64,000 nt of DNA, from NCBI RefSeq assembly GCF_002878395.1, contig NC_061121.1, positions 14,467,996 through 14,531,995 of the forward strand. Reading direction: 5' to 3'. The translations under genes and the position numbers were made by a program. Origin of the DNA: Capsicum annuum. Taxonomy: Eukaryota; Streptophyta; Magnoliopsida; Solanales; Solanaceae. Of this stretch, positions 48,292-59,535 are shown piece after piece. The notes below the pieces were generated by a model. It was not told the DNA's origin and did no database searches. It worked only from the letters and a program-made list of their open reading frames with translations. How positions within the stretch are numbered: position 1 is the stretch's first letter; every line of letters begins with the position of its first letter.

Positions 48292-49198
48292 GGGGGGGTG
48301 TATTTACTTACTCTGGCTTCACGTCTCCTCCTCAAAGACGATCCTTTGAGTCTAGTTCCCCTTGTGCAAGTGAGACTAGATTCAATGTTGATGGATCCAT
48401 GGCAATGTTTAAGCATGTAATTCGAGAAAGGTGACCACTCTAGTACTACTCCATTCGCGACAGCTCCTGGGAAGCCATTTTCGAATATGTAGGGAATGAA
48501 CCAAGGTTGAACCACTTATATTTAACGAAGCCATGACTAGTGATTCCCAGTTGAGTATAAATGTGATAACTGAACATTGTAAAGAATTTTTTGAAGGATT
48601 GAAATCATTGATGGACATACGAGGTAACACAGGAACCATGGCTAAATCATTTGCAGACTTGTTTCCACAATTAAATTACATTGTCTTAGATCTACCACTT
48701 TTAATCGAAGGATGTGAAGGGAGCAAGAACCTCAGGTATGTGGAAGGAGACATGTTTAAGTCCATTCCTAGTGCCGATGTAATTTTACTAAAGATAATTA
48801 ACTCGTAAACTTTTCTCTCTGTAATAGTAAATATATATATTTGTATTTGTATGAATTAATGGTTTGTATTTGATGAATATTAACAAATAGTTGATATTAT
48901 ATAACTGGAGCGACGAAGATTGTATTAAAATATTGAAAAAATATAAAGAAGCAATTACAACTAAGGAGAATGGAGGAAGGGTGATCATCATTGACATGGT
49001 ACTAATGGATAAAAAAGGAGACCATAATGCATATGAGACGCAACTTTTCTTGGACATACTCATGATGATTTACTCTTTTGGAAGGGGAAGAAGTCAACAA
49101 GAATGGACAAACTCTTTTTTGATTCTTGTTTTAGTGACTACAAGATTATTCCTATATTGGGATTGAGATCTATTATTGAAATTTATCCTTAAATCAAA
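48292..49198 (+). pseudogene. Plant O-methyltransferase (COMT-type) gene, decayed
   Basis: Traces begin LASRLLLKDDPLSLVPLVQV (48,310-48,375), then SMLMDPWQCLS, TTPFATAPGKPF and YVGNEPRLNHL in changing frames with stops. The frame 48,533-48,793 reads TSDSQLSINVITEHCKEFFE, then the SAM-binding motif as DIRGNTGTMAK (usual DVGGGTGT), LPLLIEGCEGSKNLRYVEGD and DVILLK. The next junction has AT where the donor GT is expected (48,794); the acceptor AG ends at 48,890. Exon 2 reads LILYNWSDEDCIKILKKYKE, with Tyr (48,900-48,902) at the position of the catalytic His, then NGGRVIIIDMVLMDKKG. A one-base shift near 49,110 precedes FSDYKIIPILGLRSIIEIYP and a stop. The N-terminal dimerisation region is missing. 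The ancestral enzyme would methylate small phenolic compounds in the cytosol. Confidence 0.87.
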
Positions 49199-50410
49199 CT
49201 CATGTCACACAATATTTATTTTTATCCATACATGCACGATATGGAAGATTTGCGCAAGTTTAGAGCATTAGGGGCTACTGTTGGTTCTTGTATTTTTCGT
49301 CTTTTTTATATTATAAATTTTTGGGCACGGGCTTCACATGTGCATTCTACGTTAATTAGTGTATAATTTTATGAAATTACATATATTACTAATGATAGTT
49401 TTTGAGTTGTTTTAAATAAAAAGCAAATGGGAAAGTGAAAGTGTCTTATTGTTATTTCTGGTTTTGCCTTTATCCAGTTAATATCCTTTCTTTTGGGATA
49501 GTCAACAAAATAATTAAACATAAAGAAATTAAACGATTAGGTTGGTGTAATAGTCTATTAGTTCAGCTACTCTAAAATTAGATTATTTAAACTGAATGTG
49601 CAATTGTTAAGATATTTGAACGTGACATGTTGTATACTAATAGACCGATAGACTATATCGAGTGTAAATATGAATAAAAATAATATCGTGTTATAATTTT
49701 ATAAACAGCACTAATCAAGTAAGTTACATCTTTTACGAAAATTATTGAGTTTAATTTTGCCTCGCAAACACATTGTGAATTACTGTTTAAGATAAGTAGA
49801 GCCTCCATTAAGAAAACCAAGTCCATCGATTTTGTATACATTATATTCCTCATGCATGGAATATACTAACTCATAAGATAGGTAAGTCCATTTTGACAAT
49901 GACATGTACCTTGAGAACTATTCTATTTACATAAGACGACCCACATAATAAACTCGAAGATATTTTTGTTTCAAAGAACTGAATAATTATGTAATTAACA
50001 GTTAATTAATTTAAACCTAAATAATCTATAGTATTGACTTAATTTTTTTAAGAAAATCCTAAGCCAACTTTGAATTTTAAAAAAGAAATCCAAATAGAAG
50101 TCATTAAAAATAGTTTTGAAGAAAAAAGTCATCATCACACGTACAACTTATTAAAAATCAAATTTTACTTGGTTTGAGTGAAATTTTAGTTTTAGTTGGT
50201 TTTGGTTGTGTGTACGAATAGAATTAATTATAATTAAGGAGTTTTAAAATATATTGTAAAGAATCTTAAAATATATAGTAAGGATTCTAATTCGAGTAAA
50301 ATTCCCATAAGAAAACAAATTTAATGAATTTTACAAATTCATAATTTTATTATATATTAATAATAATTTTAGAAAAATGTGAAAATAATTTTATCTATTG
50401 AAAAGATTTT
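49199..50410. other. Non-coding sequence of segment B between OMT and NAC copies
   Basis: 49,200-49,435 matches the 3' flank of the OMT fragment in segment C (59,312-59,535). 49,437-49,915 matches segment A. The rest is AT-rich with no gene. The motif AATAATTATGTAATTAACAG near 49,984 also occurs near 14,812. Confidence 0.6.
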
Positions 50411-50414
50411 CAAA

Positions 50415-50832
50415 TATTCGGTCATCAACCACTCACCCTTAGGGTTGTTTGAAGATTTTTAATGGTGAGGTTTGTACTTCAAATTCTTGACGTACCCCAT
50501 GAGTTTCCCTTTATCATCAAACACCTCATTCACTTTGCCTTGTAGCTTCCATGTTTCATTGATCCCCACTGTTCGTTTAACTCTTATATGCTGCTCTTTG
50601 TCTTTATTGTGTTGGGTAATGAAGAAACCAGTGATGTTGTTGATGCTGTCAAAAAGCTCCCATGGCTCCTTGTTTGCGTAGATATTTACAAGCTGCATGA
50701 ATTGATATTGTTGTGGAAGTGGTTTGTTAATCGCAAACCCTAACAGATATTTCAGCAGCTCTTTGTTCGTTGGGTGAAATCTATAGACTATACCCCATCA
50801 TGTCCTTAGCTTGATGATGAGATGCCATAAGC
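50415..50832 (-). pseudogene. NAC-domain transcription factor gene, copy B, broken
   Basis: The minus strand carries NAC-domain sequence from a start ATG at about 50,829. About 7 extra bases (GTCTATA type) interrupt the first subdomain between ATGGGGTATA and GATTTCACCC near 50,785, putting the rest out of frame. The readable part (50,698-50,459) gives MQLVNIYANKEPWELF, FFITQHNKDKEQHIRVKRT, VGINETWKLQGKVNEVFDD and YVKNLKYKPHH, then TAA. Homology ends near 50,415, so the last subdomain and the acidic tail seen in copies A and C are missing. Non-functional. Confidence 0.85.
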
Positions 50833-52310
50833 AATACAAAATAAAAATTATGTAATTGTGATTCGTCTAAAACCCTAAGACGTACTTGATGAATAGCTTT
50901 GTTTCATTTTAGCTATTTATAGATAAAAAATTTAGGGTATATTCCGGATAGATTTTGGATAGACATGCAAGTTAATAAAATCCCAAAATGATATCCTAAT
51001 GAGATAGTATCCAATTAGCCCTGAATTATAACCAAAAAGGCTATGACACATCTCAACTTAAAGGTTCTATTATTCCTGAACTATTTAAAAGTGTAATTTT
51101 GACACCCTTAGTGCCTACGTGTTACATACGTGGCACAAGACACTAAAGTATCCATGTAGGCACACGTATATGCCACATAGGCACTAAGAATGTCAAAATT
51201 ACATTTTTAATTAGTTCAGGTAATAGGACCCGAAGTGTGTCATAACCTTTTTTTTGGGTGTAGTTCAATGGTAATTGGGTATTTCCTCTATCCTAATTAA
51301 TAATAAGTTGGGACCTAATTAATAAGTCAATTAATTCTTACGCTTTTACTTTCCTTCTTTAACTCCTCCATAAACTTCCATCTATCTCACTCATTAGTAA
51401 ACAACAAAACTTTGAATATTTTTAGTATATATAATATATATCATCATCCTTTTTTTCTTGTTTGTTTATTACAATTTTCATTGAAGATAGCATCTCAAAA
51501 GGAAGAGAAACTCATGTTTACAGGGTCAAGCTCGCTGAGCAAGCTGAGCGTTACAATGGTAGGTTTCATTTCCTTCCTCCCTCTCTTCAATTTGTATGGC
51601 CAAGCCTCGTTATAACGATTTTGTTTGTCTGAATGTATGTATCTTTTGGATGTTATATATAGCAAAAAAATGTTACATGCAATGTATGATATAATATTAA
51701 ATATTGGTTCCAAATGAAAACTTGAGTACCATTATCTGAAATGTTATAATAGATGATGACTGTTATAGAGATGTGTGATTGTACCTTAGACGGATTCTTG
51801 ATTTAGGAATAGTAGACTGGAGTATTGGTTTGTCATTATCAAAAAGAGGAAAGTAGTTAAATCCTTAATTTTGATGATTGACAAGCCATCAATCATGGGA
51901 CCTGGTTCAAGGAAATCAAAATTGCAATTGCTCAGGAACCAGGTTCAGCACGTCCACGTCTCTTTCACTCAGTCAACATACAGTTAGAAAAAGTACCGTT
52001 TGACAGAAAGTTGGTGGTAAAGCTGCAACATTTTTTGTTCTAGCCAATGAGAGGAGTCCTAGGTTCTCTTGTCTCATATATATTCAACATGTTACAACAA
52101 GAAAACCTAATCTTTCATATACAAACAACATCAAATCTCTGTTGAAGAAACTCATCATCCAAAGCGTCACTTGCAACAGGGACCTGCTCAGTTGTCATTT
52201 GTGTCTCAAGCTGTTGTATTTGAGTCTTTGTTTCGTGGTTTGTAAACATTTAGCTTACTGCTCTTGTTCATTAATAGTAGGTGTGTTCTCATTGTTGATT
52301 GTGTCCTCTA

Positions 52311-52668
52311 GAGTTAGTTGACATTGAAGCTAGAGTTAGCTTGGTATTAATTCAGTTAGAGTTAACTGGGTCGGATAGTGTAATAGAGTTATTGCGTTGG
52401 AGTTTGTTGTATTAGAGTTATTATAAGTAGAAGAGAATTAAAAGGTTAATCCTAGGACTATGGAGTACGTATTTAAGGTTGCTTGAACATAGTGAAGTTG
52501 TTGGAAATCCTACTTGGTTGGTCATGATTTTACTCACTTCAGTAAGGAGGTTTTCATGTAAAATATTGTGTATGCACAATGTTTTTTACGTTTCTTTTAC
52601 TTTTAATCAAGTTCATTACTGCATATGATAGTTGGGACCAGGTCCCTAAGTTGGTGGGCAATTCGTGC
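52311..52668 (+). other. Non-coding DNA, possibly retroelement LTR sequence
   Basis: Lies between segment B and the LINE fragment. It includes GTTGGAAATCCTACTTGG and GGTGGGCAATTCGTGCTG, wording that reminds me of copia LTR ends in Solanaceae, but no paired copy or boundary is visible here. Confidence 0.25.
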
Positions 52669-53031
52669 TGTTCTTGACCTAGCTATATGGAAATAAATTC
52701 AGACGGTTGTTCAAAAGGTAACATGGTGAATGCTTATGTTGTTCCTTTTGGTGTTATAACTGATAATAAATCCGAGGCTATTGCTATGAAGGTTGGATTA
52801 GAATGGTGTAACAGGAATGGTATTAAGAAGACAGAATGTGATTCTATGCTTTTGATTGACTGGATCTCTAACAAGACGCATTCTCCTTGGGGAAATATGG
52901 GACATTATCATCTATATACAGTGGCTGCTGGCTCAATTCGAGGATTGGTCTATACATCATTGCTTCGGGGAGGGTAATAAGGTAGCTGATGAACTAGCAA
53001 ACTGGGGGCTTCAATCCCTACATGCCATTCA
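52669..53031 (+). pseudogene. LINE RNase H domain fragment, left part
   Basis: Reads INSDGCSKGN (first Asp), then a deletion relative to the family into VVPFGVITDNKSEAIAMKVG, LEWCNRNGIKKTECDSMLLI (Glu and Asp positions), DWISNKTHSPWGN, and after a frame change EGNKVADELANWGLQSLHAI. This is the RNase H domain found at the 3' end of plant LINE-type retrotransposons. It is cut at 53,031 by the Tekay element and resumes at 57,378. The 5' part of the LINE is absent, as is usual for truncated LINE copies. Confidence 0.82.
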
Positions 53032-53661
53032 TGTCACGTCCAAAATAACCCCTAGGCGTTACTGGCTCCCGCTAACACCATTTGTCGGGAGAATCAATTT
53101 TCTATACATTCACAATGTCTACAAACACTAAGATAAAAACATGTGTAATTTCTAATGCATGAAATAATTATTAAATACAAAGTAATTATCCACCCAATTA
53201 GCGTAATACGGTTAATGAAATCAACAATACTTAGACAATAACTCTCTAGCCCTGAATCCCACACTAAGACCATGGAGCATCTAAACAGAGTTACATGAGT
53301 TCAACTTTCGGGTATGCAAACCCAACAAAAAGAAATATAATCAAAACATAACTAAAGCAACCTTACAACCTCCATGAACAATGCGAAGACTCACCTCAAC
53401 AACAAAATTCACACGTAAAGACCTTCAGCCATAAGTCTCTCCCTCCACAATCGTATCTGTAGATATGCAAGTAAGGAGTGAGCTATATATAAATATAACC
53501 TAGTAAGATCCTCAACCCGCTACTTTAATACCCCTGAAACAAGTGTTAGAAAATACAAGACACAACAAATACATAAATAATATTTACATAATGTCTCTTA
53601 TAAGGTAATGTCAATAAGATCCAAAAGGAAATTCAAAAAGCCACTTTACACCTCCAAGATC

Positions 53662-55290
53662 TGAATTATTCGTAACAATATATGGCTCAATAAGTCTTAA
53701 TCTTTCTCTCTAAGAATAAAGAAAAAGATGGGGACATATATGAATACGTAGAACCAGGATCAATAAGAGAATATGCCTTATGAGAGTTTACAGTGATAAT
53801 ACCTGTGACCACTGTATTAGATGCCTCTATGTCATGTCTAGTCATATCAAAGAATTTCGGTGGTCCACCTGCTATCTGAGCACCCTGAGCACCTTGTCGA
53901 CTTTGTCCACGAGCACCTTGTGGAGCAATCCTAGTTGGCTGAGCACAAACATGAGCACCTGCAACATCTCTTTATAACTGTACAATAGTTTGAGTAGAAC
54001 CAGAATTTCCCTTAGGACAAAACTTAGCAATATGCCCTCTTTCACCATAAGTATAAGAAGGACCACCAACACCAAAACAATTCCCACTATGATTCCTACC
54101 ATAGTTAGAGCATTTTGGATATTGTCCAAACTGAAAAGAATCGTTACTCTTTCGTTGCATCTGTTACTGACCCTGTCTAGAAAGATAACTATTTTTTGAA
54201 GATTAGCCCATTGACTTTGACTGTGCAGGCCTAGATTGACCATAATGAAAAACATTCCTTCTCCCAAACGGAGCACCGCAAAACCCACCTGAATTTCATG
54301 CTTTTATATTTTCTCGATTAATTTTTTTCATCTCATAATATGATTCAGAATGGAGAGCAGTGTTAACTACCTCAATATAGGATCTATTACGCACATTTTG
54401 TATCACTGGACTATGATAACGAGCCTCAACTCCATCCATAAATCATCTTACTTTCTCTCTCTGATCTGCAACTAAAGATGGAACATACCTGGACACTCGG
54501 TAAACTTAGCTTTGCAGTCAGTGATAGTCATAGATCCTTGTCACAGACTATTAAATAGGTATCTTATGTCATCTTTTTTGCTTAATGAAATAAATCTATC
54601 CATAAACATGGCTGAAAACTCTGACCAAGTGATCAGTGGTAGCCCTGCTTGTCTGCCCCTCAAAATGAAAGTCCACCATGCCTCGGGAGATCCTGAGAAT
54701 AGAAAAGTAGTAAATTCTACACCATGAGTCTCCTTCAATCCAAAAGTAGTCAGTACCTTCGCACAACAATCTATACACTTTTGAGGTTCAAGAGAAGATG
54801 GTGTATGTAGCACCAAACTCCGGGGGCTTAAGATCCATGAAATTCTTAAGATCCTTAGGTTACCCCTCAGTTATAATCAAATGATCAACTGGTTGCGGTG
54901 TCTGAGAAGTTGCAACATTCAACTAAACTTGTACTTGCGTCTGAGAAATAGCCCGAGGAGCTGGAAATCTACCCTGATTAGGCACCAATGCCTCAAGTAC
55001 ATTTAATAATCTTACCATTGCATCTGCAGGCAATGCAACAGTAGGTATATTTCCTAACACTACAGTTGGAGCCTCCTGATCAACTTGATCCCGCACTTGC
55101 TTAGAAGCAACAACTTGGGGTTGGCCCCCATTCCCAACTCCAAGCTGAGCACCGGTTTGTGACCTAGCTCGAGGCCTAGTTGGATGAGACCTAACTCGAC
55201 TACCCCTACGGGTAGAATCCTATATAGCACCACACCTAGCAGGTGCAATGATCGACTAACGAAAGAATAACCACGTCTCTTAACCATTTG
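53662..55290 (-). pseudogene. gag: Chromovirus gag and start of protease, decayed
   Basis: On the minus strand a basic Pro/Arg-rich N-terminus (SHPTRPRARSQTGAQLG) leads to FMDLKPPEFGA and the capsid region (VEFTTFLFSGSPEAWWTF, LITWSEFSAMFMDRFISLSK) at about 54,820-54,541. Two zinc knuckles follow near 54,130-54,020: CSNYGRNHSGNC and YTYGERGHIAKFC. Three zinc-binding Cys positions read Tyr, which fits TGT-to-TAT decay. Next comes NTVVTGIITVNSHKAYSLI and the protease motif DPGSTYSYMSPSF near 53,740-53,700. The frame is interrupted several times. Reverse transcriptase and later domains are deleted. Confidence 0.82.
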
Positions 55291-55474
55291 TCAAACAATA
55301 TTTAAAGGTTAGACTTAATTCAACTCAACGCACGAATAATGAATAGAAAAGAGAAAACTTTCTAGATGTTCCATAGCCTTAAGTTCATAAGTATGGGCGC
55401 CTACATACCCCTGAACAAGAATCTACTAAACACTGCTTCATGACCTGGGACCTAAAACTTGGCTCTGATACCAA

Positions 55475-57372
55475 CTTTTTAAAGTCCCAAAATAATCCCA
55501 AGGCATGAGCGACTCCCACAAACACTACTTATTGAGAAAACCAATTTTCTATATATTCACAATGTCTACAAACACTGAGATAAAAACTTGTGCAACTTCT
55601 AATACATGAAATAATTATTAAACGAAAAGTAATTATCAACTCAGTTCTCGTAATACAGTTTATGAAATCAACAATACTTATATAATAACTCTATAGCCCC
55701 AAATTCCACACTAAGACCATGGAGCATCAAAATATAGTTACATGAGTTCAGCTTTCGGGTATGCAAATCCAACGAACTAAAATATAATCTAAAAATAACT
55801 AAAGCTGGATAACAGCCTCCACAAACAATGTGAAGGCTCACCTTAGCAACAAAATCGACATGTAAATATAGTTAGCCACAAGTCTCTCCCTCCGCAATCG
55901 TATCTGCAGATATGCAAGTAAAGCGTGAGCTATATATAAATATAACCTGATAAGACCCTTGACCAGCTACTTTAATACTTCTGGAACAAGTGCTAGAAAA
56001 TACAAGGCACAACAAAATACATAAATAATATGTACATAATGTCTCTTATAAGGTAATGTCAATAAGATTCAAAAGAAAGTTCACAAAGCCACTTTATACC
56101 TCAACTTTCACAGCTTGTCATAAACGATAGTGAAGGTGATCAGCCTAGCACCCCGACAAGTCCAAAACAACGTATATAATGCCCCAAAAGTCTACTGTGA
56201 CAGCATGTATAAACCCCTAACATATTATGGCAGCATAAGTATTTTCCTAACATATTACGGCAGCTATGTACGCCCCTAGAGACTATAACGACAGCGAAGA
56301 AAATATATTCAGTGCCCCAATGTCGCCTCACATATTACCACTAAATAATTCTCACCACAGCTCACAAATATATAACCACAGCTAGCCAAAGACCACTTAT
56401 GCTACCAAGCCCATGCTTGTCCCAACACATGAATTAGGCAGAAAGAATATATATTTTTATTAATCCTCTTTGAAAAATAAGTATCAAAGTTTAAAGTCTC
56501 ACTTACCTCACTAATAACACTTTTCTCAACTTTGCAACTCGTAGAACACCAATCAAATAGCCTCCAATGGCTTCAATCTACGCAAATATATTAATTAATA
56601 AAATTAATTATTCTAGTCAAAATCGTACTCATGTTGAAAAAATATTAATATCCCGTTGTATATAGATAATTCAAGGTGAAAATCAATAATTTCCGATAAT
56701 TACCAACAAGCAGTGGCTCAAAGATACAAAATAGAGATCATATTTTACTATTTTGTAAGATGCTTATCAATCATTCCCAAATCAGTAAGCTGCCTAGTCA
56801 TCATTATCCCATCATTTATCAATTGTTAAGTACTTTATATAAAAGAGTTGAAAATTGAAGGAAAGAAATCTTGCATCAGTAGCGCATACCAACTGTTTCT
56901 TCCACTACTTTTTCAATAGGTAATGTTTTCTGCTCCTAATCTCTTTTTTTGTTTTCTCATTCCTCTAACTGAAACTATTGACAACCCATTAAATTAATTC
57001 ATGCCACCCATAATAGATGGATTTCATCATCTCTCAGAACAACATAACAATTCTTTGACAAGAACACTACTATCATAATATATGCTAATTTAAATTAGAA
57101 CTGATTCTACACACTTGCAGCTGCTCACTTGAAATAGTCTCTGCCGTCTTTGATCTAATCAGAAATTTGTCAATAAGTTGTGTTTCTATACCAAAAATAA
57201 TGAAACTAGACACCCTTATATTCTAATCCTTCATTAACCGAAAAACTGAAGAAGCAAAAGGGTTTTGACTTTTTTGGCTGGCCCATTTTAATTTCCTTAA
57301 TTTACATTAATAATTAATTAAAATTACCAATTAATCCTTTATTTAAAAAAAAATATAAGTTGAGCTAATACA
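55475..57372 (-). repeat. 5' LTR of the chromovirus
   Basis: About 1.9 kb. Its inner third matches the truncated 3' LTR at 53,032-53,656, for example ACAATGTCTACAAACACT in both. The inner edge adjoins the tRNA-iMet primer site. The boundary is good to within a few bases because the inner terminal dinucleotide has decayed. Confidence 0.8.
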
Positions 57373-57377
57373 ATTCA

Positions 57378-57458
57378 CATCTCAGATTTTCACACGCTGC
57401 CTAGAGAAGTAAAAGGGGAGATCAATCTGGATGTGCTTTTGTCTGGATAGAAACATGT
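57378..57458 (+). pseudogene. LINE RNase H domain fragment, right part
   Basis: Directly continues the frame broken at 53,031: HAIH joins to ISDFHTLPREVKGEINLDVL, then a TAG stop. That is a typical end of a plant LINE RNase H domain. The following ~90 bp may be LINE 3' flank before segment C begins. Confidence 0.75.
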
Positions 57459-58457
57459 ATAGGCTATACAACTTTGATGTGCCTTGATATTTCTCTTTCA
57501 ATTGTGGCCATTGGACATTTAACTTATAAACAATGTGTAGCTTGTAAAGAAGCAACCCACTCAAAGAAAGTCTCCTAACTCTTGCAATGCTCTCCACATG
57601 GAAAACTACAGACCTGAAGTTGTTAACTACAGAGAACTCAGTAATCATGTACTCTCACCGTTTCAAAAGAATAACTTGTTTTGAGTTGGCAGGAGTTCAA
57701 AAAAATAAAGAAAGACTTTTGAATCTTTTAATCTTAAATTAAATTTACGTGAAATGTATTAAAATATCCTTTTAATCCTGTTGTTTTAAACATGTCAAAT
57801 GAAAAGTTGGAATTAAAGTACCACAAAAAAAAGGGTATTCTTTTTTAAATAGAATACAGTCAAAAGTAGGTTATTTGTTTTGAACGAAGGAAGTAATATA
57901 TAGTGTGAAATAATTTTCCGATACAAAATTGGTAAAACATGACATTGAAACCTAGATAGGAACACTAAACTCAGAGAGACCCTCAGCTCCTTATACCTTC
58001 TGATGGATCTATCTCGTGTTTGGTATTATGTTTGTGCGAATCTTGTTGTCTGAAAATTCTCTCTCGTATCTAGTATTGCATGGTTCCACCCTACGATAAC
58101 CTCAAATCATTCTTTTAAAGTTCAACCTCTTCATCATAAATGATTCACTTGCCCCAAAATTATCAGGACCAATAGGGAAATCGCAATTCAATTTTGGCCC
58201 TTTTATACAATCAAATACCAATACTTTATATTTGTAATTTAATTTGTGAAATATAGTCACAGAAAATATGATTTTTTAGTCATATTACCAAGAGAAAAAT
58301 TATAACTTATACTACTTTTTATACAGTTTTTAATATGTACATTTAGATTTTAAAATATTGTGTTGATCTAATCTAATTTGATTTCAAAAATTAGTTAAAT
58401 TAACTCTCGATAAGTGAAGGTCAACGGTTCGAATCCCACGGAAATGTTTTGTGGGAG

Positions 58458-59190
58458 TTAAACTTTCAGTAGTGTTAATACATCAACAATTAACTCTTGA
58501 TTGTCTGAGTTGATATGTTCTTCAACTGCTGCATCAGTCTCGGACCGTAACCCTAATATAGCAAGTATATGCTCCTCTACTTCATCTCCCTCTAGGTATT
58601 CATTATTCTGGTTAATAATATTGTCTTCTTCATCTTGTAGAACCAAATCAATATACTCATCAGCGTCGTCATCGTTATTAACTCCTTTCTTCCTTCTTTT
58701 TTATCTTACAAACTACATAATCCCTATTCTTAATTTTCTTAGGATCCACATAATGATCATACAATGAATATTCGGTCATTAACCATTCGCCGTTAGGAGG
58801 GTTGTTTGAAGATTTTTTATGGTGGGGTTTGTACTTCAAATTCTTGACGTACCCCATGAGTTTCCCTTTATCGTCAAACACCTCATTCACTTTGCCTTGT
58901 AGCTTCCATGTCCCATTGATCCCCACTGTACGTTTAACTCTTACATGCTGCTCCTTCTCTTTATTGTGTTGAGTGATGAAGTAACGAGGAGTGTCGTTGT
59001 TGGTGCTGTCAAAAACCTCCCATGGCTCTTTATCTGCGTAGAGATTTACAAGCTGCATGAATTGATATTGTTGTGGAAGTGGTTTGTTAATCGCGAACCC
59101 TAACAGATATTTCAGCAGCTCTTTGTTTGTTGGGTTAAATCTATACCCCGTCATGTCCTTAGCTTGATGATGAGATGCCATAAGCAACAC
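58458..59190 (-). CDS. NAC-domain protein, copy C; intact NAC domain, acidic tail out of frame
   Basis: The ORF 59,190-58,678 encodes 170 residues covering a complete atypical NAC domain: GYRFNPTNKELLKYLLG (subdomain A), LYADKEPWEVF, YFITQHNKEKEQHVRVKRT, VGINGTWKLQGKVNEVFDD, GEWLMTEYSLYD and YVVCKIKKK (subdomain E). NAC domains bind DNA as dimers in the nucleus. Compared with copy A, a one-base shift after KKK ends the frame in EERS. The acidic tail (YIDLVLQDEEDNIINQNN, GDEVEEHILAILGL, DNQELIVDVLTLLKV) lies out of frame at 58,670-58,458, so the protein would be domain-only. Only about 60 bp upstream remain before an OMT fragment, and the TATA region of copy A is missing, so expression is doubtful. 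Confidence 0.72.
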
Positions 59191-59254
59191 AATTTTTTTT
59201 TTATATAATTGATGAATAGCTTAGATGAAATATAGATAAAATTTAGGTTAGGGG

Positions 59255-59535
59255 GACTACAAGATCATTCCTATCTTGGGATTGAGATCTATTATTGAGA
59301 TTTATCCTTAAATCAAACTCATGTCAAAAGATTGTTATTTTTATCCATATTTACACGATATGGAAGATTTGCCCAAGTTCAGAGCATTAGGGGCTACTGT
59401 TGGTTCTTTTTTGTCTTATAAATTTTTGGACATCCGCTTCACACGTGTATTCTATGTCAATTAGAGTATGATTTTATGAAATTACATATCTTACGAAATG
59501 ATAGTGTTTGAGTTGTTATAAATACAAAGCAAAAG
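59255..59535 (+). pseudogene. O-methyltransferase 3' end fragment in segment C
   Basis: 59,255-59,311 encodes DYKIIPILGLRSIIEIYP and TAA, the same last codons as the OMT in segment B. The following ~220 bp matches that gene's 3' flank (ATATGGAAGATTTGC, GCATTAGGGGCTACTGTTGG). The rest of the gene is absent. It sits in divergent orientation right upstream of NAC copy C. Confidence 0.85.

Larger units (their letters stand above)
47810..52310. repeat. Duplicated segment, copy B
   Basis: Shares 47,810-48,235 with copies A and C, 49,437-49,915 with copy A (12,220-12,720) and in part with C, 50,400-51,426 with the NAC region of A, and 51,427-52,310 with the right part of A. It also holds the most complete O-methyltransferase copy. 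Importantly, it preserves the target site of the hAT insertion in copy A. Confidence 0.78.
53032..57372 (-). mobile_element. Tekay/Del-type chromovirus (Ty3/gypsy), internally deleted
   Basis: A minus-strand element bounded by the target-site duplication ATTCA (53,027-53,031 and 57,373-57,377), with ends TGTATTAGC... and ...GGACGTGACA on the minus strand. The 5' LTR is about 57,372-55,475. The primer site TGGTATCAGAGCC (complement of initiator tRNA-Met) is at 55,473-55,461. gag and protease traces run 55,290-53,662. Then only the last ~625 bp of the 3' LTR remains (53,656-53,032), matching 55,475-56,100. Reverse transcriptase, integrase and the first two-thirds of the 3' LTR are deleted. The outer ends are confirmed because the LINE reading frame continues across the removed insertion. 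Confidence 0.88.

Noticed and set aside
48258..48639. Minus-strand open frames opposite the O-methyltransferase
   Set aside because: They are antisense shadows of the OMT coding sequence on the + strand.
53990..54727. Plus-strand open frames opposite chromovirus gag
   Set aside because: They are antisense shadows; the gag reading is on the minus strand.
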